A stretch of 64,000 bases of DNA from Pontibacter roseus DSM 17521 (lineage in GTDB: Bacteria; Bacteroidota; Bacteroidia; Cytophagales; Hymenobacteraceae): the NCBI RefSeq assembly GCF_000373265.1, contig NZ_KB890761.1:1228599-1292598 (forward strand). The letters are read 5' to 3'. Below, in pieces: positions 51,270 to 60,052 of the stretch (positions are counted from its first letter, which is position 1; every line of letters begins with the position of its first letter). The notes below the pieces were generated by a model. The model ran no database searches and was not told where the DNA came from. It was given only the letters and a program-made list of their open reading frames with translations. The position numbers were made by a program, and so were the translations under genes.

Positions 51270-52370
51270 CTAGGCAGAGCGGCCGGGTTGCCTCCTCAGG
51301 ATGGCTACCTTTGTCTTCCGGATTTGCCGCACCGCTTGGTGGCGCAGCTTCTGGTGGTACAGGAACACCCCGCCCACAGCCCCAATCAGGCTCCCCAGCA
51401 CAATGTCGGTAAAGCGGGATGATATGAGCGTGTTCGGGTCAGCGGCCATAGCGCTGCCAGCTTCGGCTAGCAGAATGGTCATGGGCGTAATGAAAATCAC
51501 CGCCAGGCCATAATGCCGCACAATGAGCATCTCAATGATGAACTGCAGCACAATAATGCCGATGCAGATGGCCAGGGGCGTGGGGAAAAACGGGAGCAGC
51601 AGCCAGGCGAGCCCCAGCCCCAGGAAAGTGCCCAGAATACGCTGAAAGCTCCGCTGCCACACGTGCCGGATGCTCACCCCCTGCATCACGGCCAGGCAGG
51701 AAATAGGTATCCAGTAGGGGTTGCTCAGTTGCAGCAGGTGCCCCGTGAGCAGGGAAGCGCCCATAAACACCCCCACCACCACTGACTCCACCAGGTTGGA
51801 AGATGCACTCTTTTTCACCACCAGCAGTTCCGTGGCAGGCTTCTGTTTCCGGAACAGGAGCAGACTGTAAAAGAAGGCCAGCACGCAAGCCAGCATAGTA
51901 CCTATACCTATCAGCCCGATGCGGGTAGGGATGCTCTCCAGCTCAAAAGGAGTGGCGCTGGCAATGGAGGCAATCATGATGAAAAAGAAGCTACCCGGTG
52001 GCCTCATGGCAAAGAAATTCACCACCCAGTGCACACCCAGCGCAAACAGACCCAGGGCCAGCGAAGACACAAAAGGATTGAAGCTGAAGCCAATGCCAAT
52101 GGCATAGGACACCATAAAGCCGAAGGAGGAGGCGATGAGCGTCAGCATGCGGTGTGCCAGCGTGGCGTTGGAGGGCAGGTATAGTATCACCAGGCCGCCC
52201 ATACAGCCCAATATACCGTAGTCGAGCCGGTTGATGGCATACCCGGCCAGCAGGGGCAAACCCACGCACAAAGAAGCCAGCACCGGTACATGCCAGAGCC
52301 GCTCCGTCTTTTTCAGCTCAAACAAAGACTTGAGCTCCGCGCTTATGACTTGCCTGATAGTGGGGTTCAT
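51270..52370 (-). CDS. FUSC-family inner-membrane protein
   Basis: The 366-aa protein has two clusters of membrane helices (residues about 25-170 and 205-345). They include VLASLCVGLPLLAGYAI, LTLIASSFGFMVSYAIGIG, YWIPISCLAVMQGVSIRHVW and the FUSC-type QRILGTFLGLGLAWLLLPFF. Its halves are joined by a short charged loop (FRKQKPATELLVVKK). The family includes aromatic-acid efflux components; the substrate here is unknown. Its 3' end lies 48 bases from the cassette array. Confidence 0.85.
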   Translation of the reverse strand: MNPTIRQVISAELKSLFELKKTERLWHVPVLASLCVGLPLLAGYAINRLDYGILGCMGGLVILYLPSNATLAHRMLTLIASSFGFMVSYAIGIGFSFNPFVSSLALGLFALGVHWVVNFFAMRPPGSFFFIMIASIASATPFELESIPTRIGLIGIGTMLACVLAFFYSLLLFRKQKPATELLVVKKSASSNLVESVVVGVFMGASLLTGHLLQLSNPYWIPISCLAVMQGVSIRHVWQRSFQRILGTFLGLGLAWLLLPFFPTPLAICIGIIVLQFIIEMLIVRHYGLAVIFITPMTILLAEAGSAMAADPNTLISSRFTDIVLGSLIGAVGGVFLYHQKLRHQAVRQIRKTKVAILRRQPGRSA

Positions 52371-52443
52371 GTAACGGTCTTACTCTTCTGTTAAAGCAAG
52401 GTTTTGTATAGTTGTTCTGTCCTGGGTAGGTATGGCTGGAATG

Positions 52444-52477
52444 AATAAGGCCCCTGTTGCGGGGCCTTATTTTATTT
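52444..52477. terminator. Terminator of the ABC-F gene
   Basis: AATAAGGCCCC (52444-52454) pairs perfectly with GGGGCCTTATT (52461-52471) around TGTTGC. T-rich sequence on the plus side and ATTCA on the minus side flank it. It overlaps the very end of the minus-strand ABC-F region. Confidence 0.75.
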
Positions 52478-54115
52478 CGCTACGGTACGTTCAATTTCAC
52501 GCAGGTTCTCCATTTTCTTGTTTCGCAGGAAGCCGTTGATGTCTTCGAAGTGCTCGCGTATGCGCTTGTTGCCGAACTCAAACACCTTGTCAGCGAGTCC
52601 GTCCAGAAAGTCGCGGTCGTGCGATACGAGTATCAGGGTGCCATCAAAAGCCCGGAGCGCGTCCTTCAGGATGTCCTTGGTCTTGATGTCGAGGTGGTTG
52701 GTCGGTTCGTCCAGGATGAGCAGGTTCACAGGCTGCAGCAGGAGTTTAATCATGGCCAGTCGGGTCTTCTCACCGCCTGACAGCACCTTCACCTTCTTCT
52801 CGATGGTGTCACCGCTGAACATGAAAGCACCCAGCAGGTCTTTCACGCGCGTACGCACATCGCCAATGGCGATTTCATCAATGGTCTGGAACACAGTCAG
52901 GTTCTCGTCGAGGAGGGAGGCCTGGTTCTGGGCGAAGTAGCCAATCATGCAGTTGTGGCCCAGTTGCAGGTTTCCTTCGAAGTCAATCTCGTTCATAATG
53001 GCCTTCACCAGCGTGGACTTACCCTCGCCGTTCTTGCCCACAAAAGCAACTTTCTCACCCCGGTTGATGGTCATGGAAGCGTCTTTGAACACGGTATAGT
53101 CGCCATACTTCTTGGTCAGGCCATCCACAATCACCGGGTAGTTGCCGGAGCGGGGCGCTGGCGGGAACTTGATGTTCAGTGCCGAGGTATCCACCTCGTC
53201 CACCTCCACAATTTCCATCTTCTCGAGCATCTTCACTCGCGACTGCACCTGCAGGGTTTTGGAGTAAGTGCCCTTGAAGCGGTCGATGAAAGTCTGGATG
53301 TCGTCTATCTCTTTTTGCTGGTCGTCGAACTGCTTCTGCTGCTGCTCGCGGCGCTCTTTGCGCAGCTGCAGGTATTGGCTGTAGGTTACTTTGTAGTCGT
53401 AGATGCGGCCCATGGTCACCTCAATGGTGCGGTTGGTGATGTTGTCCACGAAGGTCTTGTCGTGCGAAATCACAATCACGGCCTTGGCGTTGTTCACAAG
53501 GAAATCTTCGAGCCATTGGATGGACTCAATGTCCAGGTGGTTGGTCGGTTCGTCGAGCAGGATGAGGTCGGGCTTCTGGAGCAGGATTTTGGCCAACTCG
53601 ATGCGCATGCGCCAGCCACCGCTGAACTCGTTGGTAGAGCGCGTAAAGTCCTCGCGGGAGAAGCCCAGCCCTTTGAGCGTTACCTCTACCTCCGCATCAA
53701 AGTTGATTTCCTCGATGGAGTAGTATTTCTCGCCCAACTCCGATACCTGCTCAATGATTTTGTAATACTCATCGGAGTCGTAGTCGGTGCGGGTCTCCAA
53801 TTCTGCGTTCAGCGCATCCATCTGCTTCTTCATGTCCAGCACCTTGGCGAATGCCTTGGAGGCCTCCTCAAACACGGTGCAGTTGTCTTCGGTGAGCAGG
53901 TGCTGCGGCAGGTAGGCAATGACCGCGTCCTTCGGAGCCGACACCTTGCCCCGGGTGGGCTTGCTTGCCCCCGCTATTATCTTGAGCAGGGTGGATTTGC
54001 CCGCGCCGTTTTTCCCCATGAGGGCGATGCGGTCATTTTCGTTGATGTTGAAGGACACATTGCTGAAAAGAGCCGCCCCGTTGAACTCCACGCTTACCGC
54101 GTCAACTGAAATCAT
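52472..54115 (-). CDS. ABC-F family ribosome-associated ATPase
   Basis: Soluble duplicated ATPase of 547 aa with no membrane domain. The first ATPase has GKNGAGKSTLLKIIAG, signature EFSGGWRMRIELAK and LILLDEPTNHLDIESI. An inter-domain linker with KERREQQQKQFDDQQKEID follows (the ribosome-contacting region). The second ATPase has GKNGEGKSTLVKAIMN, VLSGGEKTRLAMIK and LILDEPTNHLDIKTKD. ABC-F proteins act on stalled or antibiotic-bound ribosomes. It looks like the common housekeeping type; resistance cannot be inferred. Confidence 0.93.
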   Translation of the reverse strand: MISVDAVSVEFNGAALFSNVSFNINENDRIALMGKNGAGKSTLLKIIAGASKPTRGKVSAPKDAVIAYLPQHLLTEDNCTVFEEASKAFAKVLDMKKQMDALNAELETRTDYDSDEYYKIIEQVSELGEKYYSIEEINFDAEVEVTLKGLGFSREDFTRSTNEFSGGWRMRIELAKILLQKPDLILLDEPTNHLDIESIQWLEDFLVNNAKAVIVISHDKTFVDNITNRTIEVTMGRIYDYKVTYSQYLQLRKERREQQQKQFDDQQKEIDDIQTFIDRFKGTYSKTLQVQSRVKMLEKMEIVEVDEVDTSALNIKFPPAPRSGNYPVIVDGLTKKYGDYTVFKDASMTINRGEKVAFVGKNGEGKSTLVKAIMNEIDFEGNLQLGHNCMIGYFAQNQASLLDENLTVFQTIDEIAIGDVRTRVKDLLGAFMFSGDTIEKKVKVLSGGEKTRLAMIKLLLQPVNLLILDEPTNHLDIKTKDILKDALRAFDGTLILVSHDRDFLDGLADKVFEFGNKRIREHFEDINGFLRNKKMENLREIERTVAK

Positions 54116-54288
54116 AATCGTTTAATTTTAAGGCTGCAAAGATAGTGTATTTTCCTGTTCCTACTCCTTTTTGCTATCGAAAGCAGGTATAGCAGCGGTT
54201 CCTTTCTCAAAGCGTGGGCAACAGGAAAAGATTCCATGGCAGGTATAGATTTTGGGTACCCCCGCATTACAAGTGTTCGACAGGTTCT

Positions 54289-54370
54289 GTCATTCCGACG
54301 AAAGGAGGAATCTGTTACACACATTATCCAGATTGACTTGTATAAGATTTCTCCCGCTGGTCGGAATGAC
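54289..54370. repeat. 82-base dispersed hairpin (GTCATTCCGA family)
   Basis: The left arm 54289-54313 (GTCATTCCGACGAAAGGAGG then AATCT) pairs imperfectly with 54345-54370 (AGATTTCTCC...GGTCGGAATGAC). The left arm is identical to 43898-43922. By recall, such paired GTCATT...AATCT / AGATT...AATGAC sequences are frequent between Bacteroidota genes. The 334-base gap 54116-54449 holds this hairpin and two GGTATAG motifs. Confidence 0.8.
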
Positions 54371-54449
54371 AAGAAGGAAATGCATTTCACTACACGGCAC
54401 CCCTGCACCATCCTCCTTCGTAAACATTCCCATTGCAAAACCACCGCCC

Positions 54450-55739
54450 ATGAAAGAGGATTTTCTGCACTACATCTGGCAGCACCAGTACTTCGACAAG
54501 GCCGATTTGCGGACGGTGGAAGGGAAGCCTGTGCAGGTGCTGCGGGTGGGGGTATACAACACCGATGCCGGCCCGGACTTCAAGGAGGCGCTGCTGAAGG
54601 TGGGAGAGGTGGAGTGGTCGGGGAGTGTGGAGATACACCTGCGGGCATCCGACTGGCGGCGGCACCAGCACCAGCTCGACTTCAAGTACAACCAGGTGCT
54701 GCTGCATGTGGTGTGGGAAGCCGACGCGCAGGTATACCGCACTGATGGCAGTCTCATCCCTACGGTGGAATTGAAAAACCGGGTCAACCCAGCGCTGCTG
54801 CATACCTACGAACAGCTGCGGCGCGCACCTTTTGCTATACCCTGTGCCGGCTTCTGGCCGCTGGTTCCCGACATCACCAAGACCATGATGCTGGGCCGCG
54901 CCCTCACCGAACGGCTGGAGCAGAAAGGGGGGGAGGTGCTGCAGGTATACCGCCAGTTGGGCACCGACTGGGAAGCTACGGCTTACCAACTCTTGTGCAG
55001 GGGCTTTGGCTTTAAGATAAACCAGGAACCGTTTGAGCGGCTGGCCCGGGCGTTGCCGGTGCAGGTGGTTCGCAAACATCAGACGAACCAGTTTCAGCTG
55101 GAGGCGCTGCTGTTCGGGCAAGCAGGTTTTCTGGCGGAGCCGGTGGATGATTACAGTACCTCGCTGGCCAGGGAGCATGCCTACCTAAGTAAGAAGTACC
55201 AGTTACAGGAGCAGGCCATGCAACGCCACCACTGGAATTTCCTGCGCATGCGCCCGGCCAACTTCCCGACGGTACGGCTAGCGCAACTGGCTGCTTTGCT
55301 CGTCAGTCAGAGAAGTCTGTTCTCCACCATAATGCATACCAAAGATGCCAAAGCCTATGAGGCAGTGTGGCAGGCCCCGGTGTCGGCTTATTGGCAAAAA
55401 CATTATACCTTTGGAGCAGAGTCGAAGGCGGTGCAGGTGCAGTTGGGCAAGTCGAGCGCGCAGAACCTGACTGTCAACGTGGCGGTGCCCCTGCTGGCGG
55501 CTTATGCCCGCCATACCCAGGAGCTCACTTACCTGGATAAGGCGGTGGAACTTCTGGAAAAGCTGAAGGAAGCCTCCAATCGCGTTACGCGGCAGTATGA
55601 GGAGCTAGGCTGGAAAGCCGCCTCGGCCGCCGATAACCAGGCCGCTCTGGGGCTCTACCAACGCTACTGCCAGCCAGTGAACTGCCTGCGCTGCGCTATC
55701 GGCAACAAAATCATGAAGCAAAACACACCCACTGCGTGA
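54450..55739 (+). CDS. DUF2851 family protein
   Basis: The 429-aa protein starts MKEDFLHYIWQHQYFDKADL, the usual DUF2851 opening. It contains NTDAGPDFKEALLKVGEVEW, GSVEIHLRASDWRRHQHQ and NQVLLHVVWEADAQV. Near the end come QRYCQPVNCLRCAIGNKIMK, with a possible Cys cluster. I recall the family as Bacteroidota-centred with no known biochemical function. The start is chosen because the longer frame would translate the dispersed hairpin. It ends with a 4-base GTGA overlap with the next gene. Confidence 0.87.
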   Translation: MKEDFLHYIWQHQYFDKADLRTVEGKPVQVLRVGVYNTDAGPDFKEALLKVGEVEWSGSVEIHLRASDWRRHQHQLDFKYNQVLLHVVWEADAQVYRTDGSLIPTVELKNRVNPALLHTYEQLRRAPFAIPCAGFWPLVPDITKTMMLGRALTERLEQKGGEVLQVYRQLGTDWEATAYQLLCRGFGFKINQEPFERLARALPVQVVRKHQTNQFQLEALLFGQAGFLAEPVDDYSTSLAREHAYLSKKYQLQEQAMQRHHWNFLRMRPANFPTVRLAQLAALLVSQRSLFSTIMHTKDAKAYEAVWQAPVSAYWQKHYTFGAESKAVQVQLGKSSAQNLTVNVAVPLLAAYARHTQELTYLDKAVELLEKLKEASNRVTRQYEELGWKAASAADNQAALGLYQRYCQPVNCLRCAIGNKIMKQNTPTA

Positions 55740-57079
55740 GTATACTGATAATCAGCCTGAACCTGCTGGTGCTGGCCGGGCTGGCCTGGTGGCTCTGGAA
55801 ACAAGACTGGGAAATTCGGCTACGGCCATACCTCATTCCGGCGCTTCTGCTCAAGCTGGGCTGTGGGCTTCTGTTCGGGGTAGTAAGTTTATACGTGCTG
55901 CAGAAGGGCGATACCTTTCTATACCTCGGGCGGGCACAGCTGATGCTCGAGGTCGCTTCGGAACAAGGTATAGACACTTACCTGCGTTACCTTCTCTTGA
56001 ACGACGCCTCCGGCACCCAACTGGAAGGCCTGCAGCGGCCCATTTATGAGAGCGCCTGGAACATGTCCAAGCTGTTCAGCATCCCTATGGTGCTTACGCA
56101 GGGCAATTACTTTGTCAGCTCGCTATACCTGTCACTGTTCAGCTTCGCGGGGCTGTGGTTCCTGGTGAATGCCTTATCCCGCTATTTTCCCACAACGGCT
56201 ATACCTGCGCTCATCGCTTTTCTGTTGTTTCCATCGGTGCTGTACTGGTCATCGGGCGTAGCGAAGGAGAGCTTCATCATGGGTGGCACGGGGCTGCTGC
56301 TGGGCAGCTTTCTGCACCTGCTCTATGTTGGTGATTGGAAAAGGCAGCTGCTTTACCTGGTGTTGTTTGTGGTAGGGGTATATGTGGTCTGGCTGGTGAA
56401 GTATTTCGTGGCCGTAGCGCTGATTCTGATGCTGGTGCTGGCCCTGCTGCTCAAGGCGATTTTCTACACCGAGAAGCTGCGCCACATCCACCCGGCTGTT
56501 AAAGCGATTGTCTTGATGCTCTTGTTTTCAGGCGTGGCCTATGTTGGCTTGCAGCTCAACCCCAACCTGTACCCGGAGGCGCTGCCGGAAGCCATCTACA
56601 AGAACCACCAGCTGAGCCTGCGGGCCACGCAGGACAAGCCCCGGATAGATTTCCCTTTTCTGGAGCCCACCTACCTGAGTTTCGCTTTGCATTCCCAGCT
56701 CGCTTTCGCTGGTTTTCTCTTCCGGCCGTTCCTGTGGGAGGTATACAACCTGCGCTCCTTCCTGGCGGCTTTGGAAAACACGCTGCTGCTGGTGCTCGTC
56801 TTCGCCTTCCTGCGCGATTTGTTTCAGGAGAGCCGCTGGAACAGAACGCACGGCTACCTGCTGTTGGCCGTGTTGGTATACGTATTCGTGATGGGCGTGC
56901 TGCTGGCATACAGCATGCCGAACCTCGGTACGCTGAGCCGATACCGCGTGGTGGTGCTGCCCTTTGTGGTATACCTGCTGCTGCTGTGCGACACGAGCTA
57001 TACCTTCCTCCGTTCCATCATGCCGAAGGGTATGCAGGAGGAGGACGAACTCCCCGTTCAGCAAGAAAGGGTGCGCTAA
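55736..57079 (+). CDS. Polytopic membrane protein, possibly polysaccharide-related
   Basis: GTG start inside the DUF2851 stop codon. The 447-aa protein has about ten to twelve hydrophobic helices and a charged cytoplasmic end. Stretches include YLIPALLLKLGCGLLFGVVS, LFPSVLYWSSGVAKESFIMG, LVLALLLKAIFYTEKL and LAYSMPNLGTLSRYRVVVLP. The KES-containing loop and overall layout recall Wzy/EpsG-like or GT-C-type membrane enzymes, but no catalytic motif is certain. It is translationally coupled to the DUF2851 gene. Confidence 0.6.
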   Translation: MSILIISLNLLVLAGLAWWLWKQDWEIRLRPYLIPALLLKLGCGLLFGVVSLYVLQKGDTFLYLGRAQLMLEVASEQGIDTYLRYLLLNDASGTQLEGLQRPIYESAWNMSKLFSIPMVLTQGNYFVSSLYLSLFSFAGLWFLVNALSRYFPTTAIPALIAFLLFPSVLYWSSGVAKESFIMGGTGLLLGSFLHLLYVGDWKRQLLYLVLFVVGVYVVWLVKYFVAVALILMLVLALLLKAIFYTEKLRHIHPAVKAIVLMLLFSGVAYVGLQLNPNLYPEALPEAIYKNHQLSLRATQDKPRIDFPFLEPTYLSFALHSQLAFAGFLFRPFLWEVYNLRSFLAALENTLLLVLVFAFLRDLFQESRWNRTHGYLLLAVLVYVFVMGVLLAYSMPNLGTLSRYRVVVLPFVVYLLLLCDTSYTFLRSIMPKGMQEEDELPVQQERVR

Positions 57080-57140
57080 CAGGCAGAGCGCCTTTACCAA
57101 CAAAAACCTTTTCGTTTCAGCAGATTAGCGCTACTTTTCG

Positions 57141-57148
57141 TACCTTTG
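57141..57148 (+). promoter_or_regulatory. -7 element of the NeuD-like gene
   Basis: TACCTTTG matches TAnnTTTG, 20 bases before the ATG at 57169. TTTC at 57115-57118, 22 bases upstream, may serve as the -33 box. Confidence 0.5.
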
Positions 57149-57168
57149 CCCCTCATTTGAAACAGGCT

Positions 57169-57804
57169 ATGCAAAATCCGGTAATCATACTAGGTGCCCA
57201 GAAACTGGGTACGGCAGCACTCGATATTTTCAACAGCAATGAGGTGGTGGTCTACTGCTTCCTCGACGATAACAAGGACCTGCAGCAGCAGGAGCTGAAC
57301 AATGTGTCGGTGATGAGCAGCACCGAGGACAACGAGTTTTTGAAGCTCGTCGGCAAGAAATGCGATGTTTTCGTGGCCGTGGAGGACTCGGCAGCCCGCA
57401 AAGGCCTCATCAAGATGCTGAAAGACGAGTACAAGGTGGTGCCTGTGAATGCTATCCATAAGTTCAGCTCCGTGTCGGAGTTCGCCTGGCTGGGCCACGG
57501 CAACATGGTAGCGGCAGGTGCTGTCATCAACAATAACGCCAAAGTCGGCAACTACAACGTGATTGAGTCACGTGCCGTGATAGACGCAAAGGCCGAGATA
57601 GCAGACTTCGTGCAGATTGGTGCCGGTGCCATCATTAACGCAGAAGTGGTGGTAGAGGAAGGCGCCTTCATCGGTACGGGTGCGGTGATTGTTTCCGGCG
57701 TGAAAATCGGCAAGAACGCCCGTGTGGGAGCTGGTTCGGTGGTGGTGGCCAACGTGCCCGCCAAAGCCACTGTGTTCGGCAACCCGGCTGCGCCCGTGAA
57801 ATAA
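57169..57804 (+). CDS. NeuD/PglD-like sugar O- or N-acyltransferase
   Basis: The 211-aa protein has a small Rossmann-like N-terminal domain (NPVIILGAQKLGTAALDIF, VYCFLDDN). A left-handed beta-helix of hexapeptide repeats follows (NMVAAGAVINNNAKVGNY, IGAGAIINAEVVVEEGAFIG, VKIGKNARVGAGSVV), and it ends GNPAAPVK. The histidine usual for catalysis in PglD appears replaced in NVIESRAVIDAKAEIADF, where NTxxxIxHD-type residues are expected. So it may be a divergent or non-canonical member. The promoter is its own. Confidence 0.75.
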   Translation: MQNPVIILGAQKLGTAALDIFNSNEVVVYCFLDDNKDLQQQELNNVSVMSSTEDNEFLKLVGKKCDVFVAVEDSAARKGLIKMLKDEYKVVPVNAIHKFSSVSEFAWLGHGNMVAAGAVINNNAKVGNYNVIESRAVIDAKAEIADFVQIGAGAIINAEVVVEEGAFIGTGAVIVSGVKIGKNARVGAGSVVVANVPAKATVFGNPAAPVK

Positions 57805-57870
57805 ACTTTTCTACCTGCCGGCGCTGTTACAAAACTGATTTAGGTCATTTTCAGGTATAGCGGCAGCCTA

Positions 57871-57878
57871 TACCTTTG
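57871..57878 (+). promoter_or_regulatory. Possible -7 element upstream of trhO, within a GGTATAG hairpin
   Basis: TACCTTTG matches TAnnTTTG and overlaps the right arm of AGGTATAG (57853-57860) / CTATACCT (57868-57875), a 7-base-loop inverted pair of the iterated motif. It would give a leader of about 120 nt. Confidence 0.4.
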
Positions 57879-58004
57879 TGCCGTTGAATTGCCGGATGGT
57901 CGGATTGTTTGAAGGGAACCCCAATTTGACTTTTCAGCCATCCAGCGATACGACAATAAAAAAATTATCAATCAATTTTAACACTTAGCTGAAACTAAGC
58001 CGTT

Positions 58005-58973
58005 ATGAAAAAACCCTACAGCATACTACTGTACTACTGCTATACCCCGATAGCAGACCCTGAGGCGTTCCGAGAGGAGCACCACCTGCTGTGCCTGGAG
58101 CTGAATCTGCTCGGCCGAATCATCATCTCCAAAGAGGGCCTGAACGGCACCATCTCTGGCCTGAAAGAAGATTGCGATAAGTACATGCAAATCATGCATG
58201 CCGACCCGCGCTTCGCTAAGACCGACTTCAAGGTGGATTTCTCCGAGACGCATGCTTTTACCAAGCTTCATGTGCGCACCAAATCTGAGATTGTACATTC
58301 CGGCCTGCTGCACATCGACCCGAACGCCCGCACCGGCAAGCACCTTTCCCCAAGGGAGTTCAAGGAGATGAAGGACCGCGAGGATGTGGTGGTGCTGGAC
58401 GTGCGCTCCGACTACGAGCATAGCGTGGGCCGCTTCAAAAATGCCGTGACACTCGACATCGAGAACTTCCGCGAGTTTCCGGAGAAGGTGAACGAACTGA
58501 AGGAGAAGTACAAGGACAAGAAAATCCTGACCTACTGCACCGGCGGCATCAAGTGCGAGAAGGCCAGCGCCTTCCTGCTGGAGCAAGGTTTCGAGGACGT
58601 ATACCAATTGCATGGCGGCATTATCAAGTACGGTATGGAGGCTGGTGGTGAGGATTTTGAGGGCAAATGCTACGTGTTCGACAACCGCGTGGCCGTGGAG
58701 GTGAACACCGTGAACCCGAAGGTGATTTCGAAGTGCCATGTGTGCGGCACCGAAGAGGACCGCATGGTGAACTGCGCCAACCCGGTATGCAACCTGCACG
58801 TGCCTATCTGCGAGAAATGCGGTTGGGAACTGGATGGCGCCTGCTCCACCGAGTGCAAAGAGCACCCGGAAAAGCGTCCCTACGACGGCACCGGCTATTA
58901 CCAGAAGCAGATGAACGGCTACAACCCGCTCAAGGGATTTAACCGCCGCAAGACTTCTCACGTATCTAATTAA
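58005..58973 (+). CDS. trhO: tRNA uridine(34) hydroxylase, rhodanese-like
   Basis: Oxygen-dependent hydroxylation of wobble uridine-34 in tRNA (YceA/TrhO). The protein of 322 aa has an N-terminal acylphosphatase-like domain (GRIIISKEGLNGTISGL, the family GxNG motif) and DPRFAKTDFKVDFSET. The rhodanese domain has VVLDVRSDYEHSVGRFKNAV and active-site Cys178 in YCTGGIKCEKASAFLL. The C-terminal cysteine-rich part is CHVCGTEEDRMVNCANPVC and CEKCGWELDGAC, likely metal-binding. A terminator hairpin follows. Confidence 0.93.
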   Translation: MKKPYSILLYYCYTPIADPEAFREEHHLLCLELNLLGRIIISKEGLNGTISGLKEDCDKYMQIMHADPRFAKTDFKVDFSETHAFTKLHVRTKSEIVHSGLLHIDPNARTGKHLSPREFKEMKDREDVVVLDVRSDYEHSVGRFKNAVTLDIENFREFPEKVNELKEKYKDKKILTYCTGGIKCEKASAFLLEQGFEDVYQLHGGIIKYGMEAGGEDFEGKCYVFDNRVAVEVNTVNPKVISKCHVCGTEEDRMVNCANPVCNLHVPICEKCGWELDGACSTECKEHPEKRPYDGTGYYQKQMNGYNPLKGFNRRKTSHVSN

Positions 58974-58991
58974 GTATTCTCTAAAGCTCAG

Positions 58992-59035
58992 GAAAGCGTG
59001 TGCCTACCAGCCACGCTTTTCTTTGTTTTATACCT
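58992..59035 (+). terminator. Terminator of trhO
   Basis: GAAAGCGTG (58992-59000) pairs with CACGCTTTTC (59012-59021), followed by TTTGTTTTA. This shows that a longer in-frame reading of the next gene from 59000 is not real. Confidence 0.7.
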
Positions 59036-59059
59036 GTCCCCAAAATCAACAGACGAACC

Positions 59060-59914
59060 ATGGTTATTCCAGAATCAGAATTAATCATCAACAAGAACGG
59101 CACCGTGTACCACCTCAACCTGCTGCCGGAGCACATATCCGATACCATCATCACGGTTGGCGACCCGGACCGGGTGCCTATGGTGAGCAAGTACTTTGAT
59201 GAGATAGAAGTGCAGGTGACTAAGCGCGAGTTCGTGACGCATACCGGCTACTACAAAGGCAAACGCCTCACTGTCATCTCCTCCGGTATGGGCACCGACA
59301 ACATCGACATCCTGATGAACGAACTAGATGCTCTGGTGAACATTGACTTCCAGTCGCGGGAGCCGAACGAGGAGAAGATAGCCCTAAAGATTATCCGAGT
59401 GGGTACTTCCGGTTCATTGCAAAAGCAGATTCCGCTAGGCAGCCACCTGGCTTCACACTATGGCGTAGGCTTAGATTCGCTCATGGAGTTCTACCCGCTG
59501 GAGCAGGACGAGAACGAGCAGAGCATCGCCAGAGCGTTGCAGGAGCAACTGGGTGTTGGCTTCCGTCCTTATTGCGTGAACGGCTCCAGAAGCCTGATTG
59601 AGAAGATTGCCTTTGACATGGCGCCTGGCAACACGCTGACCTGTCCTGGCTTCTATGCGCCGCAGGGCCGTGTGCTGCGAGCCGGTTTGCGCAACCCCGA
59701 CCTGCTCCAGGTATACCAGGACTTCCGGGTTTGCGACTTCCAGCTTACTAATTTTGAGATGGAGACCGCTGGCTATTACGCCATGGGCCGTCTGTTGGGC
59801 CACGAGATGCTGTCGCTCAATGCCATTGTGGCCAACCGCATCACCCAAGAATTTGCAACGAACAGTGAAGAGGTGATAGATAGTCTGATTGTGAAAGTGC
59901 TGGATAGGGTATAG
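59060..59914 (+). CDS. Uridine phosphorylase-like nucleoside phosphorylase
   Basis: The 284-aa PNP/UDP-family enzyme cleaves nucleosides with phosphate in salvage. Landmarks are TIITVGDPDRVPMVSKYF (phosphate site), VISSGMGTDNIDILMNELDA, KIIRVGTSGSLQKQIPLG, SRSLIEKIAFDMAPGNTLTC, and DFQLTNFEMETAGYYAMG, in which the conserved ExE region recognises ribose. Uridine is the likely base, by family resemblance; the exact substrate is not fixed by sequence. The ATG at 59060 is chosen because earlier codons lie in the trhO terminator. Confidence 0.9.
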   Translation: MVIPESELIINKNGTVYHLNLLPEHISDTIITVGDPDRVPMVSKYFDEIEVQVTKREFVTHTGYYKGKRLTVISSGMGTDNIDILMNELDALVNIDFQSREPNEEKIALKIIRVGTSGSLQKQIPLGSHLASHYGVGLDSLMEFYPLEQDENEQSIARALQEQLGVGFRPYCVNGSRSLIEKIAFDMAPGNTLTCPGFYAPQGRVLRAGLRNPDLLQVYQDFRVCDFQLTNFEMETAGYYAMGRLLGHEMLSLNAIVANRITQEFATNSEEVIDSLIVKVLDRV

Positions 59915-59991
59915 TTGAGTACCAGGCAATGTGGAGCACCTTTGACATTGCTACAAACTCATTTTGCAGTTAATTGAATGGAAGCAAATCC

Positions 59992-60031
59992 AAACAGCCC
60001 GCAGAGGAGCTTTTCTCTGCGGGCTGTTTCA
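59992..60031. terminator. Terminator between the phosphorylase and the 60-kb gene
   Basis: AAACAGCCCGCAGAG (59992-60006) pairs perfectly with CTCTGCGGGCTGTTT (60015-60029), loop GAGCTTTT, with A and T runs at the base. Confidence 0.85.
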
Positions 60032-60052
60032 TTAGTGCCTATACCTGCAATT

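Noticed and set aside
54252-54449. Longer N-terminus of the DUF2851 protein
   Set aside because: The extra 66 codons translate the dispersed hairpin; the family N-terminus begins at 54450.
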